Positions 1-9,420 are shown, numbered from the stretch's first letter. The stretch: DNA of 64,000 bases from Deinococcus apachensis DSM 19763 (GCF_000381345.1 NZ_KB906410.1:55313-119312), one strand, 5' to 3'. Translations and numbers: made by a program. The notes: generated by a model not told the origin, from the sequence alone.

Positions 1-954
1 ATCAAGCTGGCCGAACAGGCCGTGACGCTGTCCGAACAAAGTGAAATCGACCCGGCGGCCGCCCTGGGTTACGCGTTCCTCACGGCGTCCCACCTGGCCC
101 GCGGCGACTTTGCGGCTGCGGTCAACGCGATGGACCTGGCGCTCGCGACCGCACCGTTAAGAGGCAGTCGGCGCTTCCAGGCGGTTTACCTCAGCAGCAC
201 CCGTATGAAGCTGTGGTTGGCGACGGGCATGCATGACCGTGCGCGGCTGTGGTGTCGCGAGTTGGACGAGAACCCCGCTTCCTCCGCACTTTATGAACGC
301 GAGTGCGATGATGTGGCGAAGGCCCGCTACCTCGTGACCAGCGGAGCACCGGACGACGCGGTGCAGCTCCTTGCAGGGTACCTTCCGGGCGCCCTGGAGG
401 AGCAACGGGGGCACAATGCGTTGGAGATGCTGCTGCTGAGTGCGGTTGCCCAGCAGCAACGAGGTGACCGCCAATCAGCGCTGAACACCACGTTCCAGGC
501 AGTCCAATTGGACACGCCGAACCACCACGTGCAGCTGTTCCTGGATGAAGGGCCGGTCATGCGCGACCTGCTCATGGAACTTCGTGACCGGCGACCGGAG
601 AACCTCGACTTGGAGTACCTCTCCACGCTGATCTCGAACTTCGCTCCCGCACCCGCCGAGAACCTGGCGAGCACGAACGAAGATCCGCGGGGGTTCCATG
701 CCAAACGCTCACAGAATCAGGCCGCGAGCGGCAGCTTGAGCCTGCGCGAAATAGACGTGCTTCGCTTGCTGGGACGTGGAATGACCAATGAGGACATTGC
801 CCATGAGCTGGACATTTCGCTTCCGACCGTGAAGACGCATGTCAGTAACGTCTTGCTGAAGCTGGACGCGCGCAACCGTACCCAGGCCGTCGCGCGCGCT
901 CAACAGTTGCAACTGCTCGACCACGGTGATGGAAGCGTCGGGATGGGCCGCTGA
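1..954 (+). CDS. MalT-like LuxR-family regulator, C-terminal part (5' end outside window)
   Basis: The frame is open from the first base, so the visible 317 residues are the end of a larger protein. The first ~230 residues are alpha-helical, TPR-like sequence, as in the MalT/LAL family. The last ~65 residues are a LuxR-type helix-turn-helix beginning LSLREIDVLRLLGRGMTNED, with the usual VKTHVSNVLLKLDARNR recognition region. The family binds DNA through this domain after ligand or ATP binding upstream; the ligand cannot be told. The C-terminal domain closely resembles that of the complete regulator at 2743-5484 on the other strand, so the two are probably paralogues. Confidence 0.85.
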   Translation: MKLAEQAVTLSEQSEIDPAAALGYAFLTASHLARGDFAAAVNAMDLALATAPLRGSRRFQAVYLSSTRMKLWLATGMHDRARLWCRELDENPASSALYERECDDVAKARYLVTSGAPDDAVQLLAGYLPGALEEQRGHNALEMLLLSAVAQQQRGDRQSALNTTFQAVQLDTPNHHVQLFLDEGPVMRDLLMELRDRRPENLDLEYLSTLISNFAPAPAENLASTNEDPRGFHAKRSQNQAASGSLSLREIDVLRLLGRGMTNEDIAHELDISLPTVKTHVSNVLLKLDARNRTQAVARAQQLQLLDHGDGSVGMGR

Positions 955-1729
955 AGGGTCAAGCTCGGTGAAGCCGACCGCTGGCATACCCATTGCGCAC
1001 GTCGAGCGAGGGGCTTGATTCGAGCCGCGAGGCACGCTCTTGGAACGCTTCACGCGGACTTTCCCGGTCAGCATGAAGCGTTCTGCCAACTCAATCTGGG
1101 CAGTGTCGATTTCTCCAGCGTTCGAGCTGATGGTTGAGTCGCAGCTCAACCGCTTCCGGCCGGGCACGAAACGCCCGGGACTGATTTCCGCGTCAGATGA
1201 GCTTGCCCCGGTTATGCGGCTCGTCCGCGATCTCGATGCAGCCGGTGCGGCGGCGAACGGGACGTACCGGCGCAGGATCTCGAGCGATCCCCACCCCTCC
1301 AGCTGGCACTTCACACCTTTCACCGTGTTGGCCATGCCCTCCACACGGCCCCCCATCCCCATAGGCGAACGGCTCACGGGCGTATGTCGAGGTCGGAAGG
1401 AAGCGCTCCAGGACGCTTTCTCCTAGGTCGGGCACACCGTGTCAGGAGCTGCACCGAGATCACGGAAGTGCCGCAAAATCGAGGTCCTCCCAGTACGGCA
1501 CCGACCTTGCGAGGGCCAGCGAACTGTTGGTTTTGCATCCACCCGGCCGAAAGTTCGGCGGAGAGCGACAGGACCGGGACATGTGAGTCAGCCTTTCTCC
1601 TAGTGGAGTGCGCTCGGAGCGACTGCGCTTCATCGAAACGATCGAGGACCCAAGCGAGGCGCCGAGTTTGATACCGGGATGGAGCTGGAACATCGGCCTG
1701 CTGCGTTGCGAGAGGTTGCCGGGGCCGCG
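955..1729. other. Gene-poor stretch with decayed coding DNA
   Basis: No intact gene is recognisable. Open frames exist on both strands but none reads as a complete family member. The only protein-like piece I can name is the possible ISL3 tail at 1245-1390. The stretch separates the partial regulator from the end of the oxidoreductase gene and fits the IS-rich character of the left third of the window. Confidence 0.5.
1245..1390 (-). pseudogene. Possible ISL3-family transposase C-terminal remnant
   Basis: On the minus strand the peptide RVEGMANTVKGVKCQLEGW, followed by GSLEILRRYVPFAA, resembles the conserved C-terminal block of ISL3-type transposases (pattern VEG-x-N-x-hK-x-hKRQ-hYGR-x-x-hxLLR-x-RV). 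Nothing upstream or downstream in the frame continues the similarity, so this would be a short scrap. The match is by eye only and could be chance. Confidence 0.3.
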
Positions 1730-2575
1730 TCAGGAGATGGTAAGGGCAATGTTGAGGGCTGAGGGCTGTTGTTCATGCAGTCGGTGCGCCTGCACTGCGG
1801 CAGCGAGGGGAAACGTTTCGTCCACGTCGACTTGCCATAGTCCCTGCTCGATCAGTTGCGTCACATATTCCAGTTGAAAGCCACCAGGGTGAATCTGAAG
1901 GGAAGTGACCTGCGGGTGCGGTGGACCGGACGAAAGGCCGTTCAAGAGCTCCACGATGCGCGCGCCGGGCTTCAAAACGCGAAGCGTGGGTTCAAGGGAA
2001 CCTCCTCCGATCAGGAGCGCGCCGTCCAACATCAAGCCCCCCTCAGCCGGGCCGACGACGCGAAGACCCTGCTCGCCAGCGAGGAGCGCGGCGAGGGTGA
2101 CGACACGGGCCGATGTCGAGATGATCGCCAGGTGCGCTCCGGGGTTGAGGTGCAAGGTATCCAAGCCCTGTATGACGGCGAGCGCTTCGGCGGGAACAGT
2201 AGCGGCCGCGGCGTGGGAGATGTTCCTGGGTTTGAATGCCACGTCCAGCATGGGGACGCTGATGTACTCCGCGTACGCCCCAGATCTCTGCGGAGAGCCA
2301 GCCATGCCGTACACGAGGTCGCCCCGGCGGAAACGCGTGACGTTCACGCCCAGGGTGTCGACCACGCCTGAGAACGCCCACCCGAGGATGGCCGGAAACG
2401 TCAGCACCGCGGCCCCTGAACCGAACCCTCGGCGCGTCGCGCAGTCCACGGCGTTCACATCCGCCGCCTGGACACGCACGAGCACCTCGTGCGGGGCGGG
2501 TTTGGGCCTGGAGCGCCGCTCCAGGTGAAGCACTTCCGGCCCCCCGAACTTACGAATCACCATGGCCTTCATCAC
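1730..2575 (-). CDS. Zinc-independent quinone oxidoreductase-like MDR protein
   Basis: The 281-residue protein starts with the GroES-like MDR domain (MKAMVIRKFGGPEVL, later VNAVDCATRRG and FPAILGWAFSGVV). It lacks the zinc-binding cysteines of alcohol dehydrogenases, as expected for NADPH:quinone reductase-type members. It is shorter than the usual 310-340 residues, and the glycine-rich nucleotide motif (normally GxGxxG or AAGGVG) is degenerate (IISTSARVVTLAALLA), so catalytic competence is uncertain. The GTG start at 2575 and ATG at 2572 are alternatives. The best Shine-Dalgarno upstream (AGGAGG near 2610) precedes an ATG that is out of frame with this gene. Confidence 0.8.
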   Translation of the reverse strand: MMKAMVIRKFGGPEVLHLERRSRPKPAPHEVLVRVQAADVNAVDCATRRGFGSGAAVLTFPAILGWAFSGVVDTLGVNVTRFRRGDLVYGMAGSPQRSGAYAEYISVPMLDVAFKPRNISHAAAATVPAEALAVIQGLDTLHLNPGAHLAIISTSARVVTLAALLAGEQGLRVVGPAEGGLMLDGALLIGGGSLEPTLRVLKPGARIVELLNGLSSGPPHPQVTSLQIHPGGFQLEYVTQLIEQGLWQVDVDETFPLAAAVQAHRLHEQQPSALNIALTIS

Positions 2576-2742
2576 TGCCGGTAACGGTCCGCCTCATGCT
2601 AAACCGCTCACCTCCTCTCCAATACGGTGCGCTTGAACACTCACTGCTGTCATCGGGCGAAAGGTTGAATGGTCGGTTCGTCGGGTCATACCAATGGGTG
2701 AACCAACTGCGGTACACGCGTTACTCGGTGGACGGTTTTCTA

Positions 2743-5484
2743 TCAGGGCTCCGGGGGGATGTAACCAAGGCTGCGAGCCTTGGCCACCGTTTGCGTTCGG
2801 TTCTTGGAATGGAGCTTGGACGACAGGTTGTGCACATGACTTTTCACGGTGTGGAGGCTCAGGTCAAGGTGACGGGCGATGTCGTCGTTCGACAGTCCGC
2901 GCGCCAACAAGGCGAGGACGTCCATTTCACGGGCAGTCAGGGGGAGGGGATGATGCGCCCCGACGTGCATCTCCGGGCTTGCCGGGGCTGGAGTCGGTGT
3001 CGTCGGCTGGAAGGCTCCCAGCAGTGCCGTGAGGTACGCCGCTGGGACGTCCCGGGCGCGCTCCCGCTGCAGGAGCGCGAGCAGTTCGGCCATGCCCGAT
3101 CCTTCGTTCAGGAATCGGCGGACGTATCCCTGAGGCTCGCCTTGTCGGACGGCCAGCGTCACTGCATCAAGTGCATCTGGGAGGGCGCCGCGCTGGTGGT
3201 GTGCCCCGGCTTGAAGCATGCGCGCCTCCAGCACATGCTCTCCTCGGCCCTGCTGAACGGCGTGAGTCACGACCGGTTCGAGCAGGTCCAGCACACGTTC
3301 AGGCTGGTGGAGAGCCAGCAGGACCCGCGCCCGAGTGAGATCAAGGCGTTCGCGGACCATCACGGATGTGGGATGCGGGGCCCGTTCCTGGCTGTCCGCC
3401 CATATTCGCGCGGTGGACAACTGGCCGGTCAGGAGCCACAGGCGAACTTGCAGGGGGGTCAGCCACAACGTGTGCTGAAACGTGCTAACCCGGTGGCCCG
3501 CGATCTGCGAGATGCGCTCGATAACGAGGCTCGCGGAGTCATACTCGCCGCGCGCGACCTGCACATGCGCAAGCACGACCAAGCCGAATTCCGCGACGCT
3601 GGTGTAGCAGCGGTGCTCGGCCAGGTGAATCCCCTGCTCCACTGCCTCGAGCGCAGCGTCCAGCTCGTTTCGTTCCAACAGCAGCAGGCCCCGGAGCACA
3701 CTGGAGTACCCAACGGAAGCGACGTTGAGAGGTGGCATGCCCGGGCGCGCCAAATCCTCCAGGAAACGCCACGCATCTCGCGGTTGACCGCTCATGTACC
3801 GGTAGAGCGCCGCAGTCAGGTTGAACAGCAGCCCAACTCCGATCTGCCCGTTCTGCTCCGCCATGAGCGCTGCACGAGTGGACAGGCCGTGCGCGAGCAG
3901 CAACTGGCCGTTGATCAGGGCTGCCAGGCTGTGGGCGTACACGGCCAGGGTGCGGTTCGGAAAGCCCTCCTCGGGCAGCAGGCGTGAAGCTTCGTCCGCC
4001 AACGCCCGGGTCCGTGGTTCATCCCCGGCAAGGCCGGCCAGGATCGCTTGGTATGCGGCGATGAACCCCAGGGTCAGGCCCCGGTCCTCGGCAGTCATCA
4101 TGGGGAGGCCGGAATGCTGTTGCAGAGACTTTACGCGGTCTTCCAGCGTGCGCAGCCAGGTCCGCACGGCATGATGCTGGCCGCTGTAAATCAGGGCGTT
4201 CACGTACGGACACCACAGTGCGTTGTGGCTGAAGATCAGGTCCGTTGGGATCTGCTCAAACCACCGGAGCAGCTTGGGCATCAACGAGGACTCCATAAGT
4301 TGTGGTGCAGGTACGGTCGCGAGCAAGGCCACGGCGCGCTCGAAACGCCCCGCCTGCAGGGCATGAGCCACGGCCGAGAACGTGTCGCCGTGTTCGGCAA
4401 ACCAGAGGCTGGCCCGGTCGTGCAGCGCCTGGTGGAGCACTGCCGGTTGTTGGTTCAACCGGCTCAGCAACGCCTCCCGGAACAAGGTGTGGTAGCGAAA
4501 CCAGGCGCGCTGCCCATCCAAGGCGAGCAGGAACAGCTGGTTGCGTTCCAGTTCGTTCAGCATGCGCTCGCTGTCGTGGCGTTCCAGCACGGCGTCGCAC
4601 AGTGGAGCGCTGAGGCATTCGAGCAACGCGGAGTGCAGCAGGAAATGTTGTACCTCCCCGGGTTGTTGCCGGAGCACCTCATCCATCAGGTAAGTGAACA
4701 CATTGTGGTGCGAACCGCGGAGGTCCTTGAGCACCTCGGCAACTTCACGCCGACCTTGCAATGAAATCGCCAGCAGTTGAAGACCCACCGGCCAGCCCTC
4801 AGTCCGCAAGTGAAGCTCATGAGCGGTGGCTGGGTCAATTGGCTGGCCAGAAACGCACTCGAGCAGCGCCTGCGTTTCCTGCGGCGTGCAGCGCAAGTCC
4901 TCGAGTCCGAGCTCGTTGACGTGTCGGTTCGCTCTGAGCCGTGCGAGCGAGAAGGACGGTTCCGCGCGAGTAAGCAGCGCGAGATGCAATGACAGGGGCA
5001 AATGCTCGAGCAAGAACGCCAGCGACCGGGTGGTGACCGGGTCCGTGACGTGGTGGTAATCGTCGAGCATCAGCACCACCCGTTGATTCTCATGGATGAC
5101 TGCGTTGATCAGCAGCGTCAGGATGTCCTCAAGGGGTGGGTACGCGGACCGGGTGAGTACTTCCAGGGCTCGAGCGGCTCTTCCCGGCAGACAACGGTCG
5201 ATGGCCGTCAGTGCGTACCGCCAGAACTGCACGGGATTGTTGTCGTACTCGTCGAGAGACACCCACACGACGCGGGTTGGGCGGGCGTCCAGACGGTCGT
5301 GCAATGCTTCCGCCCAGGCGGAAGCAGCGGTGGTTTTCCCAAAGCCAGGCGGTGCCTTGATCAACGTCAACTTCCGGTCTAGCCCCTCGCACAACTGCTC
5401 GATGAGTCGCAGGCGCGGCACGGTCGGTGACGCCACCCTCGGCGCGCGGAGCTTCACGTCCAGTAGAGGTTCTAACTTGAACAT
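2743..5484 (-). CDS. MalT-like ATP-dependent LuxR-family (LAL) transcriptional regulator
   Basis: The 913-residue protein has the full LAL layout. A P-loop NTPase lies near the N-terminus (Walker A APPGFGKTTAA at residues ~44-54, Walker B-like VVLMLDDYHH at ~130-140). A long TPR-like helical middle follows, then a C-terminal LuxR helix-turn-helix (LTAREMDVLALLARGLSNDD, then HTVKSHVHNLSSKLHSKNR). In MalT, ATP and an inducer drive self-assembly and promoter binding; the inducer here is unknown. It converges on nothing and is followed by the MDR gene on the same strand 167 bases on, so that gene could be a target or co-transcribed. Two related pieces lie nearby, at 1-954 and 8106-8399. Confidence 0.92.
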   Translation of the reverse strand: MFKLEPLLDVKLRAPRVASPTVPRLRLIEQLCEGLDRKLTLIKAPPGFGKTTAASAWAEALHDRLDARPTRVVWVSLDEYDNNPVQFWRYALTAIDRCLPGRAARALEVLTRSAYPPLEDILTLLINAVIHENQRVVLMLDDYHHVTDPVTTRSLAFLLEHLPLSLHLALLTRAEPSFSLARLRANRHVNELGLEDLRCTPQETQALLECVSGQPIDPATAHELHLRTEGWPVGLQLLAISLQGRREVAEVLKDLRGSHHNVFTYLMDEVLRQQPGEVQHFLLHSALLECLSAPLCDAVLERHDSERMLNELERNQLFLLALDGQRAWFRYHTLFREALLSRLNQQPAVLHQALHDRASLWFAEHGDTFSAVAHALQAGRFERAVALLATVPAPQLMESSLMPKLLRWFEQIPTDLIFSHNALWCPYVNALIYSGQHHAVRTWLRTLEDRVKSLQQHSGLPMMTAEDRGLTLGFIAAYQAILAGLAGDEPRTRALADEASRLLPEEGFPNRTLAVYAHSLAALINGQLLLAHGLSTRAALMAEQNGQIGVGLLFNLTAALYRYMSGQPRDAWRFLEDLARPGMPPLNVASVGYSSVLRGLLLLERNELDAALEAVEQGIHLAEHRCYTSVAEFGLVVLAHVQVARGEYDSASLVIERISQIAGHRVSTFQHTLWLTPLQVRLWLLTGQLSTARIWADSQERAPHPTSVMVRERLDLTRARVLLALHQPERVLDLLEPVVTHAVQQGRGEHVLEARMLQAGAHHQRGALPDALDAVTLAVRQGEPQGYVRRFLNEGSGMAELLALLQRERARDVPAAYLTALLGAFQPTTPTPAPASPEMHVGAHHPLPLTAREMDVLALLARGLSNDDIARHLDLSLHTVKSHVHNLSSKLHSKNRTQTVAKARSLGYIPPEP

Positions 5485-5558
5485 ACTGGCCTTACGGGTT
5501 GCCCCACGTGCCCTCCCGGTGGTGTGCTGGCCGTACCCGAGGGCATGTGCATATCAAC

Positions 5559-6197
5559 CTACGGTCGAATAGGCTCAGAGTCGTCGAACTGGGCGACGGC
5601 CCCGGCCATGCGGATGAAGACCTGGCGCATGCTCTGCCCGTACGGATAGAAGTCCGCCTTCTCCCCCCGCTCCCACTTCGCCCGCATCTCCGGCGTGTCG
5701 ATCTGGTAGTCCGGCCGGATGCGCTGGGTGATGCTCCGCAAATCCTGGTGCAACTCCGCCGTCGAGGGCCGGCCCCAGTACCAGTACCCGTTGTAGATCT
5801 TGTAGATCCTCAGCCCCGGTTCCAGCACGAAAGTGTGCGGGATCATCGGGTTGTTGTGCGGGTCGGTGTACTCCTGGATGCCCAGGTCCTGCTGCAAGAT
5901 GCGCTCCGGGTCGTGCAGGAAGGGCCAGTGGGCGCCCACCCCCAGCCGCAGGTCGTTGCTGAGGATCAGGCTCTCGGCCGTGATGGTCACGATGCGGGTG
6001 AAGCCCACATCACACTGGGCGGAGAAGCGGACGAGTTCCATGAGCTGCTGGCGGTCCTTGGGGCAGTACACGCCCCGGCCCAGCATCAGGATCATGGGGT
6101 CACGGCCCTGCAGGAAGGAGAGCTTGCGCTTCACCCCGGTCTGGTCGGGCAGCTCGTAGTCGGGAAAGATTGCTCCTGGCTGGATGTCCTCGCGCAT
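5559..6197 (-). CDS. Redoxin/peroxiredoxin-like protein (AhpC/TSA fold)
   Basis: The 212-residue protein begins like a thioredoxin-fold peroxiredoxin (IQPGAIFPDYELPDQTGVKR). A single candidate active-site cysteine lies in LGRGVYCPKDRQ, where AhpC-type enzymes have PxxxT/SxxC. It also has the usual ITAES and MIPHTFVLEPG positions. The C-terminal ~60 residues are charged and not typical of the family. A good ribosome binding site (AGGAGGG) precedes the ATG. The likely role is thiol-dependent peroxide handling, but the degenerate active-site motif leaves the substrate open. Confidence 0.8.
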   Translation of the reverse strand: MREDIQPGAIFPDYELPDQTGVKRKLSFLQGRDPMILMLGRGVYCPKDRQQLMELVRFSAQCDVGFTRIVTITAESLILSNDLRLGVGAHWPFLHDPERILQQDLGIQEYTDPHNNPMIPHTFVLEPGLRIYKIYNGYWYWGRPSTAELHQDLRSITQRIRPDYQIDTPEMRAKWERGEKADFYPYGQSMRQVFIRMAGAVAQFDDSEPIRP

Positions 6198-6472
6198 ATT
6201 CCCTCCTGGTCTTCCTGAACGCGGGTCCCTTCCGGAGCAACGACTCAGTGCTATGCCTTTTCAAGGGAGGGCCAGTAAAGCGAAGAGGAGCTGTCATGAT
6301 GGGCTATCTGTAACAGCAGGCTAACGACAAGCGGTCGGGTCCGGATGAGTCATGCTGTTTCCGTCTATCTTCCACAAAATCATGTATTAGACGTGCGCCT
6401 CTCTTCATCTTTACGGTGACGTTGAGCCTCGTGTAGCGGGGCCGACCGCGCCACTGACGAGAGGAGCTGAGC

Positions 6473-6721
6473 ATGACGTCCAGCATCCAGACTGAAGCCC
6501 GCTCTAACGCGCAACTCAGGCCCTTGGAGAGCACCACACAGCAGTTCATTGATGCACTCGCTTATGCACGCCAACTTGCAGCAGCGGGCGTACGCACCAC
6601 GATGGTTCGGTACCTCGGCACCATTCACGACTTCATGAGGCTGAACGCCTTGAGGGAAACGCCTGCCCAGCGGGAAGCCGTCCGGCAGGCTGGCGCAGCC
6701 ATGAAACGAGCGCTTCAGTGA
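6473..6721 (+). pseudogene. Truncated alpha/beta-hydrolase (esterase-type) C-terminal fragment
   Basis: The 82-residue frame has no domain-like start. Its last ~50 residues match the C-terminus of alpha/beta-hydrolase fold-3 esterases: YARQLAAAGVRTTMVRYLG then TIHDFMRL, where the His is the catalytic histidine of the triad, and a final helix QREAVRQAGAAMKRAL. The nucleophile and oxyanion parts are absent. It is most likely the tail of a lost esterase joined to unrelated upstream sequence. Confidence 0.7.
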
Positions 6722-7216
6722 CCCCAGCCACTCCCCACATTCAGTCCTGGTCAAGAGGTCGGGTGGGCACGGCCATAATGTCCCTTGTCTTCCCAGGAAA
6801 ACCTTGGTGCCGTTCCCCCCCGCTGTCGGCCTCGGCTGTGCGCTCAGTGAGGGCGGGGCGGTCAAAGGGACCTCTCCCTGGCTCCCAGGGGCTCTTCCAC
6901 GCCGCACTCCGCAATCATGAGCTCCGGGTTCCGGTACAGGAGCCATCGCTTGGGTTGGCCCGGATAAGTCCAATACAGCTCAACACGGAAGGAGAGGTTC
7001 GACAAGCCCTTTCCTGTGGCTCTTCGACGATGCGCGCCCACCTTACCCCTGTGGAGCGGAGGGGACGCGTTGCGAGACCTTACCGGAGGGCACGAGCGCT
7101 TGCCGGTGCCCCTAGGCCTGGTTCGATTCTGGACCACCTTGCTTCACAGCAACAAAGACTGCGCCGGACAGTCCTTCGGCTCCATCAGCCATGGTCACTA
7201 CACGGAGGGTATCGTC
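6722..7216. other. Spacer before the Tat-exported hydrolase; one doubtful small frame
   Basis: About 495 bases without a firm gene. A minus-strand frame at 6862-7137 encodes 91 residues including RVELYWTYPGQPKRWLLYR, which reads more like protein than a random shadow, but I recognise no family, the N-terminal half looks non-coding and no ribosome binding site is clear. A tRNA T-arm-like string near 7117-7137 has no acceptor or anticodon arm. Confidence 0.4.
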
Positions 7217-8116
7217 ATGACACCACCTGACAAAGGGCTTTCACGCCGTCAGATGCTGCAAACCTCGGCCATGTCGCTCGCCGCGCTGTACCTGAGCAGA
7301 GCCTCAGGTCTCGTCAACGCACACTCCGCGAACACTACCGCACGGAGGAACGCCATGACCCAGAACACCGCAACCGACAAGCCCACCGTCGTCCTCGTCC
7401 ACGGCGCGTTCGCCGAATCGGCCAGTTGGAATGACGTCGTGAGTACGCTGCTGGGCGCCGGTTACCCGGCCGTGGCCCTTGCCAACCCCCTGCGGGGTGT
7501 CAAGTACGACTCGGACTACCTCGCTGGCTTCCTGAAAACCGTCCAGGGTTCCGTCGTGCTGGTGGGCCACTCCTACGGCGGTGCGGTGATCACCGCCGCG
7601 GTCTCGGACGCGTCCAAGGTGAAGGCCCTCGTCTACGTCGATGCCTTCGCGCCCGAACAGGGTGAGACCCCAGGCGACTTGACCGCGCGCTTCCCGGGCA
7701 GCACCCTCGTGCCGACGCTCGCCCCGCCGATCCCCCTGGGCGACGGGACCAACGACCTGTACATCAAGCAGACCGATTACCGCGCGCAGTTCTGCGCGGA
7801 CGTGCCGGAAGCCCAGGCGGCGCAGATGGCCGTCACCCAGCGGCCCATCGTGGACCGGGCGTTCACTGAGAAGGCGGGCCCCAATCCGGCGTGGAAGGCC
7901 ATTCCGTCGTGGTTCATCTTCGGGGAACTCGACAAGAACATTCCGCCCGCAGCCCACCGCTTCATGGCCGGGCGGGCCAAGGCCAGGGAAACGGTCGAGG
8001 TCAAGGGCGCTTCCCACGTGGCCGGGGTTTCGCACCCCGGTACGGTGGCGGCCATGATCCTGCGGGCGGCGCAGACCGTGACAGCCCCAACCATGGCGGC
8101 CCAAACTACAGGCTAG
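7217..8116 (+). CDS. Secreted (Tat) alpha/beta hydrolase
   Basis: The 299-residue product starts at an ATG preceded by GGAGGG (7204-7209). The N-terminus has a twin-arginine signal (LSRRQMLQTSAMSLAALYLS), so export through Tat is likely. The mature part is a standard alpha/beta hydrolase: oxyanion-hole VLVHGAFAES, nucleophile elbow VGHSYGG (Ser), acidic residue near IFGELDKN and histidine in KGASHVAGVSHPG. This resembles the EstC/haloperoxidase-like hydrolases that often carry Tat signals. An in-frame ATG at 7355 would give a cytoplasmic form without the signal. The substrate is unknown. Confidence 0.88.
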   Translation: MTPPDKGLSRRQMLQTSAMSLAALYLSRASGLVNAHSANTTARRNAMTQNTATDKPTVVLVHGAFAESASWNDVVSTLLGAGYPAVALANPLRGVKYDSDYLAGFLKTVQGSVVLVGHSYGGAVITAAVSDASKVKALVYVDAFAPEQGETPGDLTARFPGSTLVPTLAPPIPLGDGTNDLYIKQTDYRAQFCADVPEAQAAQMAVTQRPIVDRAFTEKAGPNPAWKAIPSWFIFGELDKNIPPAAHRFMAGRAKARETVEVKGASHVAGVSHPGTVAAMILRAAQTVTAPTMAAQTTG

Positions 8117-8399
8117 ACGTCACGCTCTTCATTCCAAGTTCGCATTCGTGTCCGTCCGGTCCACCGGCCTCCAGTTGCTCGCGACAGGTCAAACGCTGAT
8201 CTGCCTCGCTACCCTCAACAAAGACCAGGGTGGTGTTGCCGAATCCGGGTGGAGCCGCCCCAATGAGGGTCAATTTTCGCTTCAGACCACTTTGCAGCAC
8301 CTCATTAAGTCCTGGGTGCTCCACCAACGCCTGAGTAATGTGCAGAACGTGGAACTTCAGGGTCAGCAAATGTTCCCTCTCTTGCATAGTTCCCCTCAC
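8106..8399 (-). pseudogene. N-terminal remnant of a MalT-like LuxR regulator
   Basis: A 97-residue frame contains LKRKLTLIGAAPPGFGNTTL, nearly the same as LDRKLTLIKAPPGFGKTTAA of the complete regulator at 2743-5484. The invariant Walker A lysine is replaced by asparagine (GFGNTT), and the frame ends after a few more residues, so it cannot be a working ATPase. It overlaps the end of the hydrolase gene by 11 bases. It is a decayed or recombination-truncated paralogue. Confidence 0.65.
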
Positions 8400-8531
8400 A
8401 AACTGTTGCGCCAGGGTACCTCGTGAGGCGCAAGGCTACGGCAGAACTTGAACACCCACTGTAGGTCCGGGATGTTGGGGAGGTCACCCTCTTTTCAATG
8501 ATGTTCCGCGCCTTGATGAGGAGCGAACCGA

Positions 8532-8789
8532 ATGACAGACCAAGAGGTACTGGGGCAGATTAGTGAGCTGATCAACGAGGAGCATCAACTGTGGACAGCG
8601 GGTGCTGGGCGTCAATTGAATGCCCGAGAGCAAACTCGGCTGGAGGCGCTTCATACCCGACTGGACATCTTATGGGACCTGCTCCGCCAACGTCGGGCCC
8701 GCAGGCGCGCTGGCCAGAACCCGGATGACGCCGAGGAACGTTCAGCAGAGGTGGTCGAGCACTACACGAAGACGTTCGGGCAGGAGTAG
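8532..8789 (+). CDS. DUF2630 family protein
   Basis: The 85-residue acidic/basic helical protein matches the DUF2630 pattern: an N-terminal helix (DQEVLGQISELINEEHQLW), a middle helix and the family signature LDILWDLLRQRRARRRAGQN, then a short acidic tail. Function is unknown in the family. AGGAG upstream of the ATG supports this start. It stands alone between the regulator remnant and another small acidic protein. Confidence 0.85.
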   Translation: MTDQEVLGQISELINEEHQLWTAGAGRQLNAREQTRLEALHTRLDILWDLLRQRRARRRAGQNPDDAEERSAEVVEHYTKTFGQE

Positions 8790-8997
8790 GGGGCCCTTCA
8801 AGCCATGTCCGAGAATATCCCGACCGGAACTTGAGATATCCACCTTCCCGGAGGGTGCACTCAAGCCGAACGTTCAATGACCCGGCGCAACGGTAAACGC
8901 AATCTGTAGCTTCGCCTGCCCTCGTACGCCTTCCCCGAACCGATTCTCCAGGTAAATTATCCGCACAACCAGATCACCTCTGGGCGAGGAGGCGCAC

Positions 8998-9273
8998 ATG
9001 AATGACCAGAGCGTTCCTCCAGCAGGCCAATCGCAGGAAGCTGAACATCCACAGGTCGACCGGATGCTGGAGGACCTTAGAAACTTCGGGCATAGCAATG
9101 CAGCCGAGGGTGACGGCCAAGGAGCCGTCCCAGACTCAGAGCCATCCGGCGAATTACCTAAGGCACCGGAGGACATCATGCAGCGTGGGGAGGACACTCT
9201 TGATGAGGCGGAGGAAGAATCGTTCCCCGCGAGTGATCCACCTGCGGTACATCCGCACTCACACCGAGACTAA
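8998..9273 (+). CDS. Small acidic protein with ESFPASDPPA motif
   Basis: The 91-residue hydrophilic, probably disordered protein has a strong ribosome binding site (GAGGAGG) before its ATG. Its C-terminal part contains DTLDEAEEESFPASDPPAV, a motif seen at the end of many short uncharacterised bacterial proteins. No catalytic or membrane feature is visible. The MITE-like repeat begins 20 bases after its stop. Confidence 0.75.
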   Translation: MNDQSVPPAGQSQEAEHPQVDRMLEDLRNFGHSNAAEGDGQGAVPDSEPSGELPKAPEDIMQRGEDTLDEAEEESFPASDPPAVHPHSHRD

Positions 9274-9292
9274 GTCCTGCCCCTGCCCTCCC

Positions 9293-9420
9293 AGTGGTCT
9301 GATTCAGGGATACTTTGGTAGTCTTGCTGGGAGTATCTATTTTGGTCTTACGTGGCCAGCGTAGTATTCGTTCTCATGATCGAGATCTTTCTACCAAAGC
9401 TTCCTCTGTATCAGACCACT
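9293..9420. repeat. MITE-like element with ~29-base terminal inverted repeats
   Basis: The left arm 9293-9321 reads AGTGGTCTGATTCAGGGATA then CTTTGGTAG. The reverse complement of the right arm 9391-9420 reads AGTGGTCTGATACAGAGGAA then GCTTTGGTAG. The outer 11 bases and the inner TTTGGTAG are identical between arms. The 69-base core has no coding capacity. Size (128 bases) and layout fit a miniature inverted-repeat element whose parent transposase is not in this window. No target duplication is obvious, because the IS630 copy begins right at its right end. Confidence 0.7.

Noticed and set aside
1040..1426. 128-codon plus-strand frame
   Set aside because: Its translation has no family similarity and it overlaps a better protein-like remnant on the other strand.
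7110..7140. T-arm-like GGTTCGATTC string, suggesting a tRNA
   Set aside because: The flanking stem pairs poorly and no D-arm, anticodon arm or acceptor stem can be formed around it.
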